Source: JABDIP01 sp965250245
Lineage (GTDB): Bacteria; Pseudomonadota; Alphaproteobacteria; DSM-16000; Inquilinaceae
Length of the DNA: 64,000 nt
Direction of reading: 5' to 3'
Assembly (NCBI GenBank): GCA_965250245.1
Contig: OZ252296.1
Location: forward strand, 4,712,001 to 4,776,000
The notes beneath the pieces were generated by a model. That model was not told the DNA's origin. It searched no databases and saw only the letters and a program-made list of their open reading frames with translations. The translations under genes and the position numbers were made by a program. This document shows, one piece after another, positions 1 to 8,656 of this stretch. Position 1 is the first letter of the stretch; each line of letters begins with the position of its first letter.

Positions 1-9
1 GAAAAACCG

Positions 10-438
10 TCACCTGCCGCGGACGATCCGCGCCACGGGCATCTCCGGCCGCTCGTAGGCCGGCGGAAATGCGGCCGTGTCCTGGTCGTTCGCGGTGCGG
101 CAGCTCTCGAAGAGCAACCGGGCGTCGGCGTGACGGCCGATCAGCAGGCATTCCTCGGCAAGCGCCCGCCGGCTCTCCACCGTCCGGGCGCAGACCGCTC
201 GGTAGCCGATGCCGCCGAGGGCGTTCTCCGGACGGCTCTCGCCACGGTCTCGGGCCGGCGCCCGATTGTTCGACGCGCGTGTCACCGCGCGGGCGATCTC
301 GTACCCGCAGAAGGCGAGCGCGCCGAGACCGGGAACGAGGAGGATGATCTGGAGCCAGACGGCAGGGCGGGCGAGCTTGGCGGCGCAGGCGGCGCACGCA
401 AGTTGCAGGACAATCGCGGCTATCAGCCAAATGCCCAT
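10..438 (-). CDS. Small membrane protein, PLDc_N-like start and TPR-like tail
   Basis: A 142-residue protein of unknown function. Residues 1-19 and about 29-49 are hydrophobic, so it probably sits in the inner membrane. The arrangement resembles the short PLDc_N-type segment that precedes tetratricopeptide repeats in a family of proteobacterial proteins. Residues about 88-111 look like a single TPR helix pair (ALAEECLLIGRHADARLLFE), but the protein ends soon after with no further repeats. Relatives, as I remember them, carry more repeats, so this copy may be shortened. It is divergent from nudC, and the 135-bp gap between them is AT-rich around 465-500 and probably holds promoters for both. 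The gene is real by codon pattern and isolation; its role is unknown. Confidence 0.6.
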   Translation of the reverse strand: MGIWLIAAIVLQLACAACAAKLARPAVWLQIILLVPGLGALAFCGYEIARAVTRASNNRAPARDRGESRPENALGGIGYRAVCARTVESRRALAEECLLIGRHADARLLFESCRTANDQDTAAFPPAYERPEMPVARIVRGR

Positions 439-573
439 GCTCGTCCCAACACCCCATTTGGTTATTGTCTCAAATTATTTTTCAACTCAAACTCTTAAGG
501 CATCGTTACCGCGGCCGTCTGAAACACTTGTCCGGTTGCGTCCCGGGAGGCTGCATGCCACCGTGCGCGGCCC

Positions 574-1503
574 ATGCCGGACCGAAATTTCTACATCCAC
601 CGCACCATGGACAGGCTGGCCGAACGGCGCGGCGAGCCGGACTTTCTCGAGCGTTTCCTGTCCGATCCCGACACCCGGCTGCTGCCGGTCTGGCGTTCGA
701 AGAATTTGATCACCGGACCACGCGCCGCGCCGCGTCCAAGCCTGCCCTCGGCCACCGAAGAGGGGTGGCTGTCACGGTCCTCGGAGACGGTTTTTCTCGG
801 AATGGTCGAACAGACCGCCTATCTGGCGGTCGATGTCAGCGCGGTCGAGGACCCGGACGACGACCCGCATCTGGCGGCCGCCGGCAAGTTCGTCGACCTG
901 CGCACCACCGGACCGTTGCTGCCGCAGGAGACCGGCGCCCTGCTGGCCTATGCGCGGGGCCTGGTGTGGTGGCATCAGCGGCACCGGTTCTGCGGCGTCT
1001 GCGGCCATCCGACCCGCAGCATCGAGGCCGGCCACCAGCGGATCTGTCAGAACGAAGCCTGCGGCACCCGGCATTTCCCCCGCACCGACCCGGCCGTGAT
1101 CGTGCTGGTGCATGACGGCGACCGCTGCCTGCTGGGCCGGCAATCGATCTGGCCTCCGGGCATGCATTCGGTCCTGGCCGGCTTCGTCGAGCCGGGCGAG
1201 AACCTGGAATTCGCCGTGGCGCGAGAGATCTGGGAGGAATCCCGGATCTCCGTCACCGACATCCGCTACCAGTCCTCCCAGCCCTGGCCGTTTCCGCAAT
1301 CGCTGATGATCGGCTTCACCGCCCGCGCCACATCAACGGACATCCAGGTCGCCCAGGACGAGTTGGAGGATGCGGCCTGGTACACCCGCGAGCAGTTGCT
1401 GGCCTCGCCCGAGGACGAGACCTTCCGGCTGCCGCGCAAGGACAGCATCGCGCGGAGGCTGGTCGACGAATGGCTGGGGGTGACGCCGCCGCGCCCGAGC
1501 TAG
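574..1503 (+). CDS. nudC: NAD(+)/NADH diphosphatase NudC (Nudix hydrolase)
   Basis: A 309-residue cytosolic Nudix enzyme of the NudC type, which splits NAD(H) into NMN(H) and AMP; the family also removes NAD caps from RNA. Four cysteines for the zinc ribbon are visible at 140, 143, 158 and 163. The Nudix box starts at about residue 203 (GFVEPGENLEFAVAREIWEE) and the NudC-specific SQPWPFPQS motif follows at about 234-242. The Nudix box is slightly off consensus: the Gly after the catalytic REUxEEx stretch is Arg (EESRI). The start at 574 gives the usual N-terminal region. It stands alone, convergent with the minus-strand pair at 1523-3330. Confidence 0.93.
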   Translation: MPDRNFYIHRTMDRLAERRGEPDFLERFLSDPDTRLLPVWRSKNLITGPRAAPRPSLPSATEEGWLSRSSETVFLGMVEQTAYLAVDVSAVEDPDDDPHLAAAGKFVDLRTTGPLLPQETGALLAYARGLVWWHQRHRFCGVCGHPTRSIEAGHQRICQNEACGTRHFPRTDPAVIVLVHDGDRCLLGRQSIWPPGMHSVLAGFVEPGENLEFAVAREIWEESRISVTDIRYQSSQPWPFPQSLMIGFTARATSTDIQVAQDELEDAAWYTREQLLASPEDETFRLPRKDSIARRLVDEWLGVTPPRPS

Positions 1504-1522
1504 GCGACGCGGGCCTGGCGCA

Positions 1523-1951
1523 TTACCCGGGGCCGCGCGCCTGCAGTTTGATCCAGACGGCGGTGCGGCGCTCCTCGGGGTCACGGAAATGAACCTCCGC
1601 AATGCCGCCAGCAGTCAGGTCACCGAAGCCGCCCGTCACGTTCGGAAGCCCCAGGGACGAGCGGTCGACCCAGATCCGAGTGTCCGGTGCAACAGTGATC
1701 GTCACGGCGCCGGTATCACCCGGGCGGCGCATGTTCAGGCTTCGAGCGCCGGGATCGACGGCAACGATCTCGCCGAGATAGGTGACGACCCCCGACAGGC
1801 CCGGCGATCGTCCAACGGGAATGAACTGCTCTGTCGTCCTCTGTCCGTCCGCCGCCGTCTGGCCGGCCAGCCAAAGCAAGATCGCTGCGACCAGCACGGT
1901 GAACGTCCGCGTTATCGCAGGCCGGTCTGGCGATTGGCTGCATGCCGTCAT
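1523..1951 (-). CDS. Secreted hypothetical protein, beta-rich (DUF5666-like)
   Basis: A 142-residue protein with a hydrophobic export segment at about residues 17-34. The remaining roughly 100 residues are beta-rich (GVVTYLGEIVAVDPGARSL, then ITVAPDTRIWVD), a pattern seen in small OB-fold-like periplasmic domains such as DUF5666; this is resemblance only. Its start codon overlaps the stop of the upstream di-haem cytochrome gene by four bases, so the two are almost certainly translated from one message. It may be a periplasmic partner of that cytochrome. No catalytic or metal-binding motif is evident. Confidence 0.6.
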   Translation of the reverse strand: MTACSQSPDRPAITRTFTVLVAAILLWLAGQTAADGQRTTEQFIPVGRSPGLSGVVTYLGEIVAVDPGARSLNMRRPGDTGAVTITVAPDTRIWVDRSSLGLPNVTGGFGDLTAGGIAEVHFRDPEERRTAVWIKLQARGPG

Positions 1952-3330
1952 GACGACTCCTCCACCAGCAGTTCGGCCCGTGCGCGGCTCAGGGCGGCGA
2001 TCGCGTCACGCGCCAGCCTGTCGCGCCGGAACAGGCTGTCGACCGCACGTTCGATCAGCCGCCGCGCCTCCTCCAGATGAGCAATGGCCGCGGGTTCCAG
2101 CCCGCCGCCGACCAGCACGGCGATGCCGTCCTCGGTGTCCGCAAGCGCGATGCGCAACGCCTCCTTCGCCGGTGCCCGGGCGCGCACCAAACCCTGTTCC
2201 AGATTCTCGACCGCTACGCGAATGTTCTCCAGCGCGTTGATCACTCTCAGGAAGGCGGCAACCTCGACCACCTGCGTCCCGTCCAGATTGATCCCGCTGC
2301 CGGTCGCCGCCACGAGAAGCTGCCCGGCCGGGGAATTGTTGAACGCATCGCCGTTGTAGAACGCGACAGCGCCCTCGATGGTCTCGATGGAATTGTTGTG
2401 GAAGAAGGGTCCGGTGTCGGCCGCCTCGACCAGCGGTGGCGTGTTGAACTCGCCGTTGCCCGGCGTACCGAACCCGTCATCCGGCGGCACCCGTTCACCG
2501 GTCAGGTCGGCAGGCTGGTCCGGCAGATCCTCCACGCCGGTGTTGAAGTTCAGGTTTCCCGCACCGGCCCCGAAGATCTGTGGATCGCCGTTGGCGCCGG
2601 CATTGGCGTGGCAGGCGTTGCATTTGCCCAGCGTGTTGTCGAGGAAAATCTCCTGACCGCGGGCGGCGACCGTGCCCTTTAGGGCGAGGGGAAGTTGCAG
2701 ATCCTCCTGCCGGCCCAGGGAGAGTTGGAACGCCTCGAGCGCGTCCAGTTCCTCATCGGTCGGCAGGCGGAAATCGACGCCCGGGACCCGGCCGAGCGTC
2801 TTCGGAAAATGCTGGATGACAGCGCCGGTCGCGAAGGCGCGCAGCGTCCCGTCGCCGGGCGCGCCGTCGCCCGACCAGCCGGTGCGAGGCCCGGCGGCGC
2901 TGTCGACTGAGTTGCGCAGCGCCAGCACATGCGGCACGCCGCGTAGCGTGAAGACGGTCTCCAGATCGTCGAACCCGTCCAGGTTTTCGATGATCAGTCC
3001 GAATTCGCGCATCAGCCGGGGGTTCTCGAAGTTCTCCGCCAGCGCCGGAACGAACTCGGCGACGAAGAGCGGGTCGTCGTCCGGAAGCGTGGCGATGAAG
3101 AGCGGATCGATGGCGAAGTTGTTCTCCGCCGGATGGCAGGTGCCGCAAGTCCGACCGTTGCCGTCGAAGGTCTCATTGAAGAAGAGGTCGCGGCCCTTGG
3201 CCACCAGCGGGTCCAGCGGCGGATCGGTCCGATCGCAGCCCGGCGCCAGGAGGCCGGCGAGGGCGCACAGCAAGGGTCCGCGACAGATGCGGCCCGCGCG
3301 CGCGGCGGTTGGAGGATGCACGTTTTGCAT
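1948..3330 (-). CDS. Di-haem cytochrome c peroxidase-like (MauG/CcpA superfamily) protein
   Basis: A 460-residue exported di-haem protein. Two CxxCH haem-attachment motifs are visible, CGTCH with C62/C65/H66 and CNACH with C237/C240/H241, at the separation typical of the bacterial cytochrome c peroxidase/MauG superfamily. The N-terminus has a hydrophobic run ending in LLAPGC (Cys32), so it could be a lipoprotein, although the lipobox is imperfect. The last 70 residues are predicted helical and rich in Ala, Glu and Arg, beyond the usual catalytic core. Such proteins reduce peroxide or oxidise protein or small-molecule substrates in the periplasm; which applies here cannot be read from the sequence. 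It is translationally coupled to the secreted gene at 1523-1951. Confidence 0.82.
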   Translation of the reverse strand: MQNVHPPTAARAGRICRGPLLCALAGLLAPGCDRTDPPLDPLVAKGRDLFFNETFDGNGRTCGTCHPAENNFAIDPLFIATLPDDDPLFVAEFVPALAENFENPRLMREFGLIIENLDGFDDLETVFTLRGVPHVLALRNSVDSAAGPRTGWSGDGAPGDGTLRAFATGAVIQHFPKTLGRVPGVDFRLPTDEELDALEAFQLSLGRQEDLQLPLALKGTVAARGQEIFLDNTLGKCNACHANAGANGDPQIFGAGAGNLNFNTGVEDLPDQPADLTGERVPPDDGFGTPGNGEFNTPPLVEAADTGPFFHNNSIETIEGAVAFYNGDAFNNSPAGQLLVAATGSGINLDGTQVVEVAAFLRVINALENIRVAVENLEQGLVRARAPAKEALRIALADTEDGIAVLVGGGLEPAAIAHLEEARRLIERAVDSLFRRDRLARDAIAALSRARAELLVEESS

Positions 3331-3555
3331 GGAATGCCCTGCCCGACCATGTCCAAGCGAGGCGGCAGACCGAAGCGTAAACCCGCCTTGGGGGACCTCG
3401 GTGTGACAATGTCGGGACGAATTTGGTTGCCGAACAATTGCCGGGATCGGCAGGCATCAACCGCCTTCGACCCTTATCCGAAGGTGCGACATGACCGTGG
3501 CGCATGACCTCCCGGACCGGTCGACCGATCGGTCCGCCAGGGGCGGCGGGCGCCG

Positions 3556-4401
3556 ATGATCGGCGTCTTCGATTCCGGCAGTGGCGGGCTGACGATCCTG
3601 CGAGCGCTGGCGGCTGCGCTGCCGGACCGCGGCTTCACCTATCTCGGCGACCATGCCAACGCGCCCTATGGCGACCGTCCGGCCGAGGAGGTGTACCGGC
3701 TGACCATCGCCAATGTGCAGCGGCTGTTCGATCTGGAGTGCCGTCTCGTGCTGCTGGCCTGCAACACCGCCTCGGCGGTGGCCCTGCGGCGGCTGCAGCA
3801 GCATTGGCTGCCGGGCGTCGCGCCGGACCGGCGGGTGCTGGGGGTGCTGGTGCCCATGGTCGAGGCGATCACGCAGGTTCCCTGGCAGGTGCAGGCGCCG
3901 CCGTCGGACCGGCCGACGCCGCCGGCGACGGTCGGCGTCTTCGCCACCGCCCGGACCGTGGCAACCGGCGCTTACCCGTTCGAGATCGGCCGCCGCGCGC
4001 CGTCGGTGCAGGTGGTGCAGCGGGCCTGTCCGGAGCTGGTCGGGGCGATCGAGGCCGGCGCGAACGCGGCGGCCCTGCAGCCGATGATCGACGGCTATGT
4101 GGCGGACCTGATGGCCCGTGCGCCGGATGGCCGGCTCGATTCGATCGTGCTGGGCTGCACCCATTACCCGCTGGCCGCCGATGCCTTCGCCCGCGCCCTG
4201 CCGGCGGGCCTGCCGATCCTGGAACAGCCGGCGATCGTCGCACGCAGCCTGGAGGCCTATCTGGAGCGGCATCACGAGCTTGATCTGCCGGAAGGACGCG
4301 GCGCCCCGCCGCGCTTCCTGTCCACCGGGACCGGCTCGGTGACCGACGCGGTGGCATCGCGATTCTTCGGCCGCGCGGTGTCGTTCGAGGCGCTGCGCTG
4401 A
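3556..4401 (+). CDS. murI: Glutamate racemase
   Basis: A 281-residue MurI, which converts L-glutamate to D-glutamate for peptidoglycan. The three family signatures are present: FDSGSGG near the N-terminus (Asp6, Ser7), ACNTAS with the first catalytic cysteine at residue 69, and GCTHYP with the second at residue 201. The length is normal for the family. The start ATG follows directly after a GGCGGGCGCCG stretch; no strong Shine-Dalgarno sequence is visible. The upstream 225 bp contain a short inverted repeat (3513-3519/3530-3536) of unknown meaning. It is followed by the alpha-amylase gene after 170 bp, probably as a separate unit. Confidence 0.95.
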   Translation: MIGVFDSGSGGLTILRALAAALPDRGFTYLGDHANAPYGDRPAEEVYRLTIANVQRLFDLECRLVLLACNTASAVALRRLQQHWLPGVAPDRRVLGVLVPMVEAITQVPWQVQAPPSDRPTPPATVGVFATARTVATGAYPFEIGRRAPSVQVVQRACPELVGAIEAGANAAALQPMIDGYVADLMARAPDGRLDSIVLGCTHYPLAADAFARALPAGLPILEQPAIVARSLEAYLERHHELDLPEGRGAPPRFLSTGTGSVTDAVASRFFGRAVSFEALR

Positions 4402-4571
4402 ACCGCAACACAGGCTGAATTCGCGAAAAACCGCGGAATTCCGCACGCTCGCAAACGGCGACAATCTGTCCTGTGTCTGGCCGGACTGGTTGCGCTATCG
4501 TGCCGCCGATCGGCATCCGCCCGGATGGCGTTCGCTCAAGGGATCAACCGGACCAAGATGGGGAGGGGGCA

Positions 4572-7553
4572 ATGCGGCTGCCGTTCGCGCTGTCGATTGC
4601 ATGCGTGCTGGTGATGATGTTCGGCGCCGTCGGCGCCGGGGCGCAGACGGAGCGATGGGACTCGGTCAAGGACCGGGTCTTTTATTTTGTCCTGCCGGAC
4701 CGGTTCGAGAACGGCGATGCCAGCAACGATCAGGCCGGGATCGGCGGCGATGCGCTGCTGCATGGCTTCCTGCCCGACAACAAGGCCTACTACCACGGCG
4801 GCGACCTGGCCGGGTTGATCGACCGGCTGCCCTATCTCGACCGGATGGGCGTCAGCGCCATCTGGCTGGGACCGATCTTCCGCAACAAGCCGGTCCAGGG
4901 CGACGGCACCATCGAAGGCTCGTCCTCCGGCTATCACGGCTACTGGACGCTGGACTACACCCGCATCGACCCGCATTTCGGCGTCAATGCCGAGCTGCAG
5001 GAGTTGGTCGACGCGTCGCACGCCCGCGACATCAAGGTGTTCTTCGACATCATCACCAACCACACCGCCGATGTGATCAAGTACAACGAGTGCCATGACG
5101 GCATCGCCGACAGCAGCGAGAACGGCACCGACGACCTGGATGCCGACGGCCCGCTGCCCGGCGGCGCCTGCACCTATCGCAGCATCCTCGATTACCCGTT
5201 CGAGACCGAGGGCGGGCCGGGCGGCGCGCCGATCAACAGCGGTTTCCTGAACCCCGACGCACCGCTGGCCGGGGCCAATTTCGACGCCCTGACCGACATG
5301 CGCTACGCCTTCACGCCCTACGTGCCGGCCGACGAGCGCGACGCCAAGGAGCCGGCCTGGCTGAACGACATCCGCTACTACCACAATCGCGGCGACTCGA
5401 CTTTCACCGGCGAGAACTCGCTGCACGGCGATTTCGTCGGCCTGGACGATTTGTTCACCGAGCATCCCGACGTGGTCGCCGGGATGACCGAGATCTTCAT
5501 GGACTGGATCACCGACTACCGGATCGACGGCTTCCGGGTCGATACGGTGAAACACGTCAATATCGAGTTCTGGCAGCAATTCGGCCCGGCCATCCTCGAT
5601 CATGCGGAAGCCCAGGGCATCCCCGACTTCTTCATGTTCGGCGAGGTGTTCGATTCGACACCGCAATTCCTGTCGCGCTTCACCACCGAGGGCGGGCTGC
5701 CGGCGGTGCTGGATTTCGGCTTCCAGGCCGCGACCCAGGCGGTGGTGGCCGACAACAACCCGACCGACGTGCTGCGACGGCTGTTCGCCGATGACGACTA
5801 CTACACCGACGCCGACAGCGATGCCGGGCTGCTGCCCACCTTCGTCGGCAACCACGATATCGGCCGGATCAGCTACTTCATCCAACGCGCCAATCCCGAC
5901 GCCGACGACGCCGAGTTGCTGGCCCGCACCCGGCTGGCGCATGGGCTCATGTTCTTCGCGCGCGGCATGCCGGTGGTCTATTACGGCGACGAGCAGGGTT
6001 TCATCGGCGATGGCGGCGACCAGGACGCGCGGCAGAACATGTTCCCGTCCCAGGTCGCCAGCTACAACGACGACGACCTGATCGGGACCCTGGCGACCAC
6101 GGCGCAGTCCAACTTCGACCCGCGCCACCCGCTCTACCGGTCGTTCCGGCAGTTCGCCCGCCTGCGCGACCGCTCACCCGGCCTGCGTTACGGCGACCAG
6201 TTCCACCGCTATTCCGAGGACGGGCCGGGGCTCTACGCCTTCTCTCGCATCGACCCGGACAACCCGGTCGAGTACCTGGTGGTGATCAACTCGTCGGACC
6301 AGGCGCGCACCGCCGCGATCCCGGTGCTCAACGCCGACCGGCGCTACCGGCCATTGCTGCCGCGCGGCCGCGCGACCCGCAGCAGCCAGGACGGCACCCT
6401 GACGGTCACCGTACCCGCCTTCGACCTTGCCGTGTTCAAGGCATCCGGCCGCCCGAACGCGCAGGCCGCGCCGGACATCCGCTTCGCCTCGCCGAGCGAG
6501 GGCGAATCGGTCACCGGCCGGCTGGAGATCTGCGTGGCCGCCGAGACGGCTGCCTATGGCGCGGTGTCCTTCGACGCGGTGATCGATGGCCAGCCGGTGC
6601 CCCTGGGCGCCGACCCGAGCCCATCGGTGTTCCGCGGCGGCGACAACACATCCTGTCCAAGCGGAGAGCACATCTACCGGGTGTTCCTCGACACGCTGGC
6701 CTACCCGCACGGCGCCGAGGCCACGCTGCACGCCCGCTTCGCGACCAATGCCGGCCGCGACGACGATGATGATGACGGGGATGATGACGATGACGACCGG
6801 CCGCCGGTCGATGAGAGTGTCGCCCAGGTCTCGTTCCGCCTCGCCCATGAGCGCCCGACCGTGGCGCTGAGCTACGAGAACGGCAACGCCCGCACCGGCG
6901 TCTACGGTGTCACCGACTCCGGCGCGGTGCTGTTCCCGACGGCGGTGACGGCCAGCGAGGCGCTGACCTTCCCCTGGCCGGACAACAGCGCCTCGATTGT
7001 CCTGTTCTATGAGAGTGGCGCGGAGGCGGACGGCTTTGCGTTCGATGTGCCGGTCACCATCGACCTGCGCCGGGACGTGCTGCCGGCGGCCGAGGACGGG
7101 CCGACCGGCTTCGTCGCGACGCTGTTCCTCAACGACGCCCATGCGCTGTCCACGACAAACAACTTCGCCGATGGCGACGACCCGCCGGCGTCGATGGCCG
7201 CAACCGCAGATGCGCCGGCGCCCTTCGGCAACGTCGTCATGCATGTGCGCGGCGGCATGAACGGCTGGGGGACCGGAGACCCGATGGACTATGTCGGGCA
7301 GGGCGCCTATGGGCGGACCATCGCCCTTTCGGCCGGCCTGGTGGAGCATAAGTTCGCCGACGCCTTCTGGAGCGACCCGACCAATTTCGGCGCGCCGTTC
7401 TCCGCCGCCGGGCTGAACCGGGGCGGCGGCTCGGGCAACCTGGTGCTGCAGGTGGAGGCGTCGGGTGACTACCGCTTCAACCTGTTCCGGATCGATGGCG
7501 CCGGGCCGGGCGGAGAGCCGCTCACCTTCTATCGGGTGGCGCCGGTTCAATGA
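4572..7553 (+). CDS. Secreted GH13 alpha-amylase with acidic linker and C-terminal starch-binding-like domain
   Basis: An extracellular or periplasmic starch/maltodextrin hydrolase of 993 residues. I chose the ATG at 4572 over an upstream in-frame ATG at 4473 because it follows GGGAGGGGG and begins a clean signal peptide ending near AGAQ (residue 25). The GH13 barrel opens with YFVLPDRFENGDASND. The catalytic triad is visible: Asp324 in GFRVDTVKH, Glu358 in FGEVFD and Asp429 in GNHD. After the barrel come a beta domain, an almost pure Asp stretch at about 730-742, and a further 250 residues. Of these, about 888-985 (VRGGMNGWGT ... EHKFAD) resemble a starch-binding beta-sandwich of the CBM48/pullulanase-associated kind. 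The Asp stretch may bind calcium or act as a spacer. No transporter or regulator gene is adjacent. Confidence 0.9.
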   Translation: MRLPFALSIACVLVMMFGAVGAGAQTERWDSVKDRVFYFVLPDRFENGDASNDQAGIGGDALLHGFLPDNKAYYHGGDLAGLIDRLPYLDRMGVSAIWLGPIFRNKPVQGDGTIEGSSSGYHGYWTLDYTRIDPHFGVNAELQELVDASHARDIKVFFDIITNHTADVIKYNECHDGIADSSENGTDDLDADGPLPGGACTYRSILDYPFETEGGPGGAPINSGFLNPDAPLAGANFDALTDMRYAFTPYVPADERDAKEPAWLNDIRYYHNRGDSTFTGENSLHGDFVGLDDLFTEHPDVVAGMTEIFMDWITDYRIDGFRVDTVKHVNIEFWQQFGPAILDHAEAQGIPDFFMFGEVFDSTPQFLSRFTTEGGLPAVLDFGFQAATQAVVADNNPTDVLRRLFADDDYYTDADSDAGLLPTFVGNHDIGRISYFIQRANPDADDAELLARTRLAHGLMFFARGMPVVYYGDEQGFIGDGGDQDARQNMFPSQVASYNDDDLIGTLATTAQSNFDPRHPLYRSFRQFARLRDRSPGLRYGDQFHRYSEDGPGLYAFSRIDPDNPVEYLVVINSSDQARTAAIPVLNADRRYRPLLPRGRATRSSQDGTLTVTVPAFDLAVFKASGRPNAQAAPDIRFASPSEGESVTGRLEICVAAETAAYGAVSFDAVIDGQPVPLGADPSPSVFRGGDNTSCPSGEHIYRVFLDTLAYPHGAEATLHARFATNAGRDDDDDDGDDDDDDRPPVDESVAQVSFRLAHERPTVALSYENGNARTGVYGVTDSGAVLFPTAVTASEALTFPWPDNSASIVLFYESGAEADGFAFDVPVTIDLRRDVLPAAEDGPTGFVATLFLNDAHALSTTNNFADGDDPPASMAATADAPAPFGNVVMHVRGGMNGWGTGDPMDYVGQGAYGRTIALSAGLVEHKFADAFWSDPTNFGAPFSAAGLNRGGGSGNLVLQVEASGDYRFNLFRIDGAGPGGEPLTFYRVAPVQ

Positions 7554-7606
7554 GCTGAGCCTCGCGGAGTGCCGCCGCCTGCACTGCAGTTCGACATCCC
7601 ATTTGC

Positions 7607-7710
7607 GTCGTCCCCGGGCTTGACCCGGGGGCCCATCTGGACGATTGCGCGCAACTCACCTGGTTGATGCTGCCGTAGACATGGGTCCCTGGGTCAAGCC
7701 CGGGGACGAC
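7607..7710. repeat. Intergenic inverted repeat, 30-bp arms (GGGCTTGACCCGGG type)
   Basis: Arms at 7607-7636 and 7681-7710 are reverse complements at 28 of 30 positions, separated by 44 bp. The core is CCCCGGGCTTGACCCGGG. The element lies between the convergent amylase and pheA genes. As RNA it would form a long stem-loop on either strand, so it could act as a bidirectional terminator or be a small mobile-palindrome relic. Similar cores are common between genes in alphaproteobacteria. Confidence 0.85.
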
Positions 7711-7749
7711 GTGCTTGTCGGCATGTCGTGTCTCGCTGGCCAGCGGCGG

Positions 7750-8613
7750 TCAGTCGTCGCCGATGGCCTGGCTGGGGTCGCGGCGGAATGGATGGGCGGG
7801 ATAGACGCCCATGATCCGGAAGTGCCGGGAGAAGAAGCCGATCTCCTCGAAGGCGAAGCGAAGGGGCCGATCCTCGGGATGGCCCTCCACATCAGCGTAG
7901 AACTGCGCCTGGGAGAAGCGGCCGCCGACCATGTAGCTTTCCAGCTTGGTCATGTTGATGCCGTTGGTGGCGAAGCCGCCGAGCGCCTTGTAGAGCGCCG
8001 CCGGCACGCTGCGCACCTCGAACACGAAGCTGGTGATGGTCGGCCCGGACCCGGCCGGCGGCGGCTTGGCCTCCCGCTCCATGATCAGAAAGCGGGTGGT
8101 GTTGTGGTCGGCGTCCTCGATCTCGTCGCGCAGGCTGACCAGCCCGTACATCTCCGCCGCCAGGGCAGAGCTGATCGCCGCGACGCTCGGGTCGCCCGCT
8201 TCCGCCACCATCTTCGCCGCCCCGGCGGTGTCGGCATGAACGATCGCCTCGAGCCCCAGCTCGGCGATCAGCGCCTTGCACTGGCCGAGCGCGTGGACGT
8301 GGCTGTAGACGGTCTTCAGCCCCTCGATCGTCGCGCCGGGAATGGCCAGCAGGTGATGGTTCACCCGCTGGAAGTGCTCGCCATTGATGTGCAGGCCGGA
8401 GCTCGGGAGCATGTGGTGGATGTCGGCGACCCGTCCGGCGACGGAATTCTCCACCGGGATCAGGGCCGCGTCGGCCTTGCCGTCATGCACGGCGGCAATG
8501 GTCTCCTGGAACGACGTGCAGGGCAGGGTCTCGTGGTCGGGAAACACCTGCCGGCAGGCGAGGTCGGAGTTGGCGCCGGGCCAGCCCTGGAAGGCGATCG
8601 TTCGGGAAGACAT
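7750..8613 (-). CDS. pheA: Prephenate dehydratase with ACT domain
   Basis: A 287-residue monofunctional prephenate dehydratase, converting prephenate to phenylpyruvate in phenylalanine synthesis. The catalytic region carries the conserved Thr-Arg-Phe motif (HNTTRFLIM) and the phosphate-loop-like PVENSVAGRV. The C-terminal ACT domain shows the phenylalanine-binding ESYMVGG motif and begins at about residue 195. The start at 8613 (MSSRTIAFQGWPGANS) is chosen because translation further upstream enters the kdsB gene in a nonsense frame. It lies 43 bp downstream of kdsB on the same strand and is probably co-transcribed with it. Confidence 0.95.
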   Translation of the reverse strand: MSSRTIAFQGWPGANSDLACRQVFPDHETLPCTSFQETIAAVHDGKADAALIPVENSVAGRVADIHHMLPSSGLHINGEHFQRVNHHLLAIPGATIEGLKTVYSHVHALGQCKALIAELGLEAIVHADTAGAAKMVAEAGDPSVAAISSALAAEMYGLVSLRDEIEDADHNTTRFLIMEREAKPPPAGSGPTITSFVFEVRSVPAALYKALGGFATNGINMTKLESYMVGGRFSQAQFYADVEGHPEDRPLRFAFEEIGFFSRHFRIMGVYPAHPFRRDPSQAIGDD

Positions 8614-8656
8614 GGGATTGGGTCCGGTGACGTCCTGTCGGATGGGGTGCGAAGGC

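Noticed and set aside
10..438. A frameshift that shortens the TPR part of the first gene
   Set aside because: The frame ends in an ordinary stop and the window edge hides what follows, so truncation cannot be shown.
3513..3536. Inverted repeat CGGACCG/CGGTCCG just before murI
   Set aside because: Arms are only seven GC-rich bases, expected by chance in this composition; no promoter features are attached.
4473..4571. In-frame upstream start of the amylase
   Set aside because: The start at 4572 has a strong ribosome-binding site and begins the signal peptide; the upstream 33 codons would bury it.
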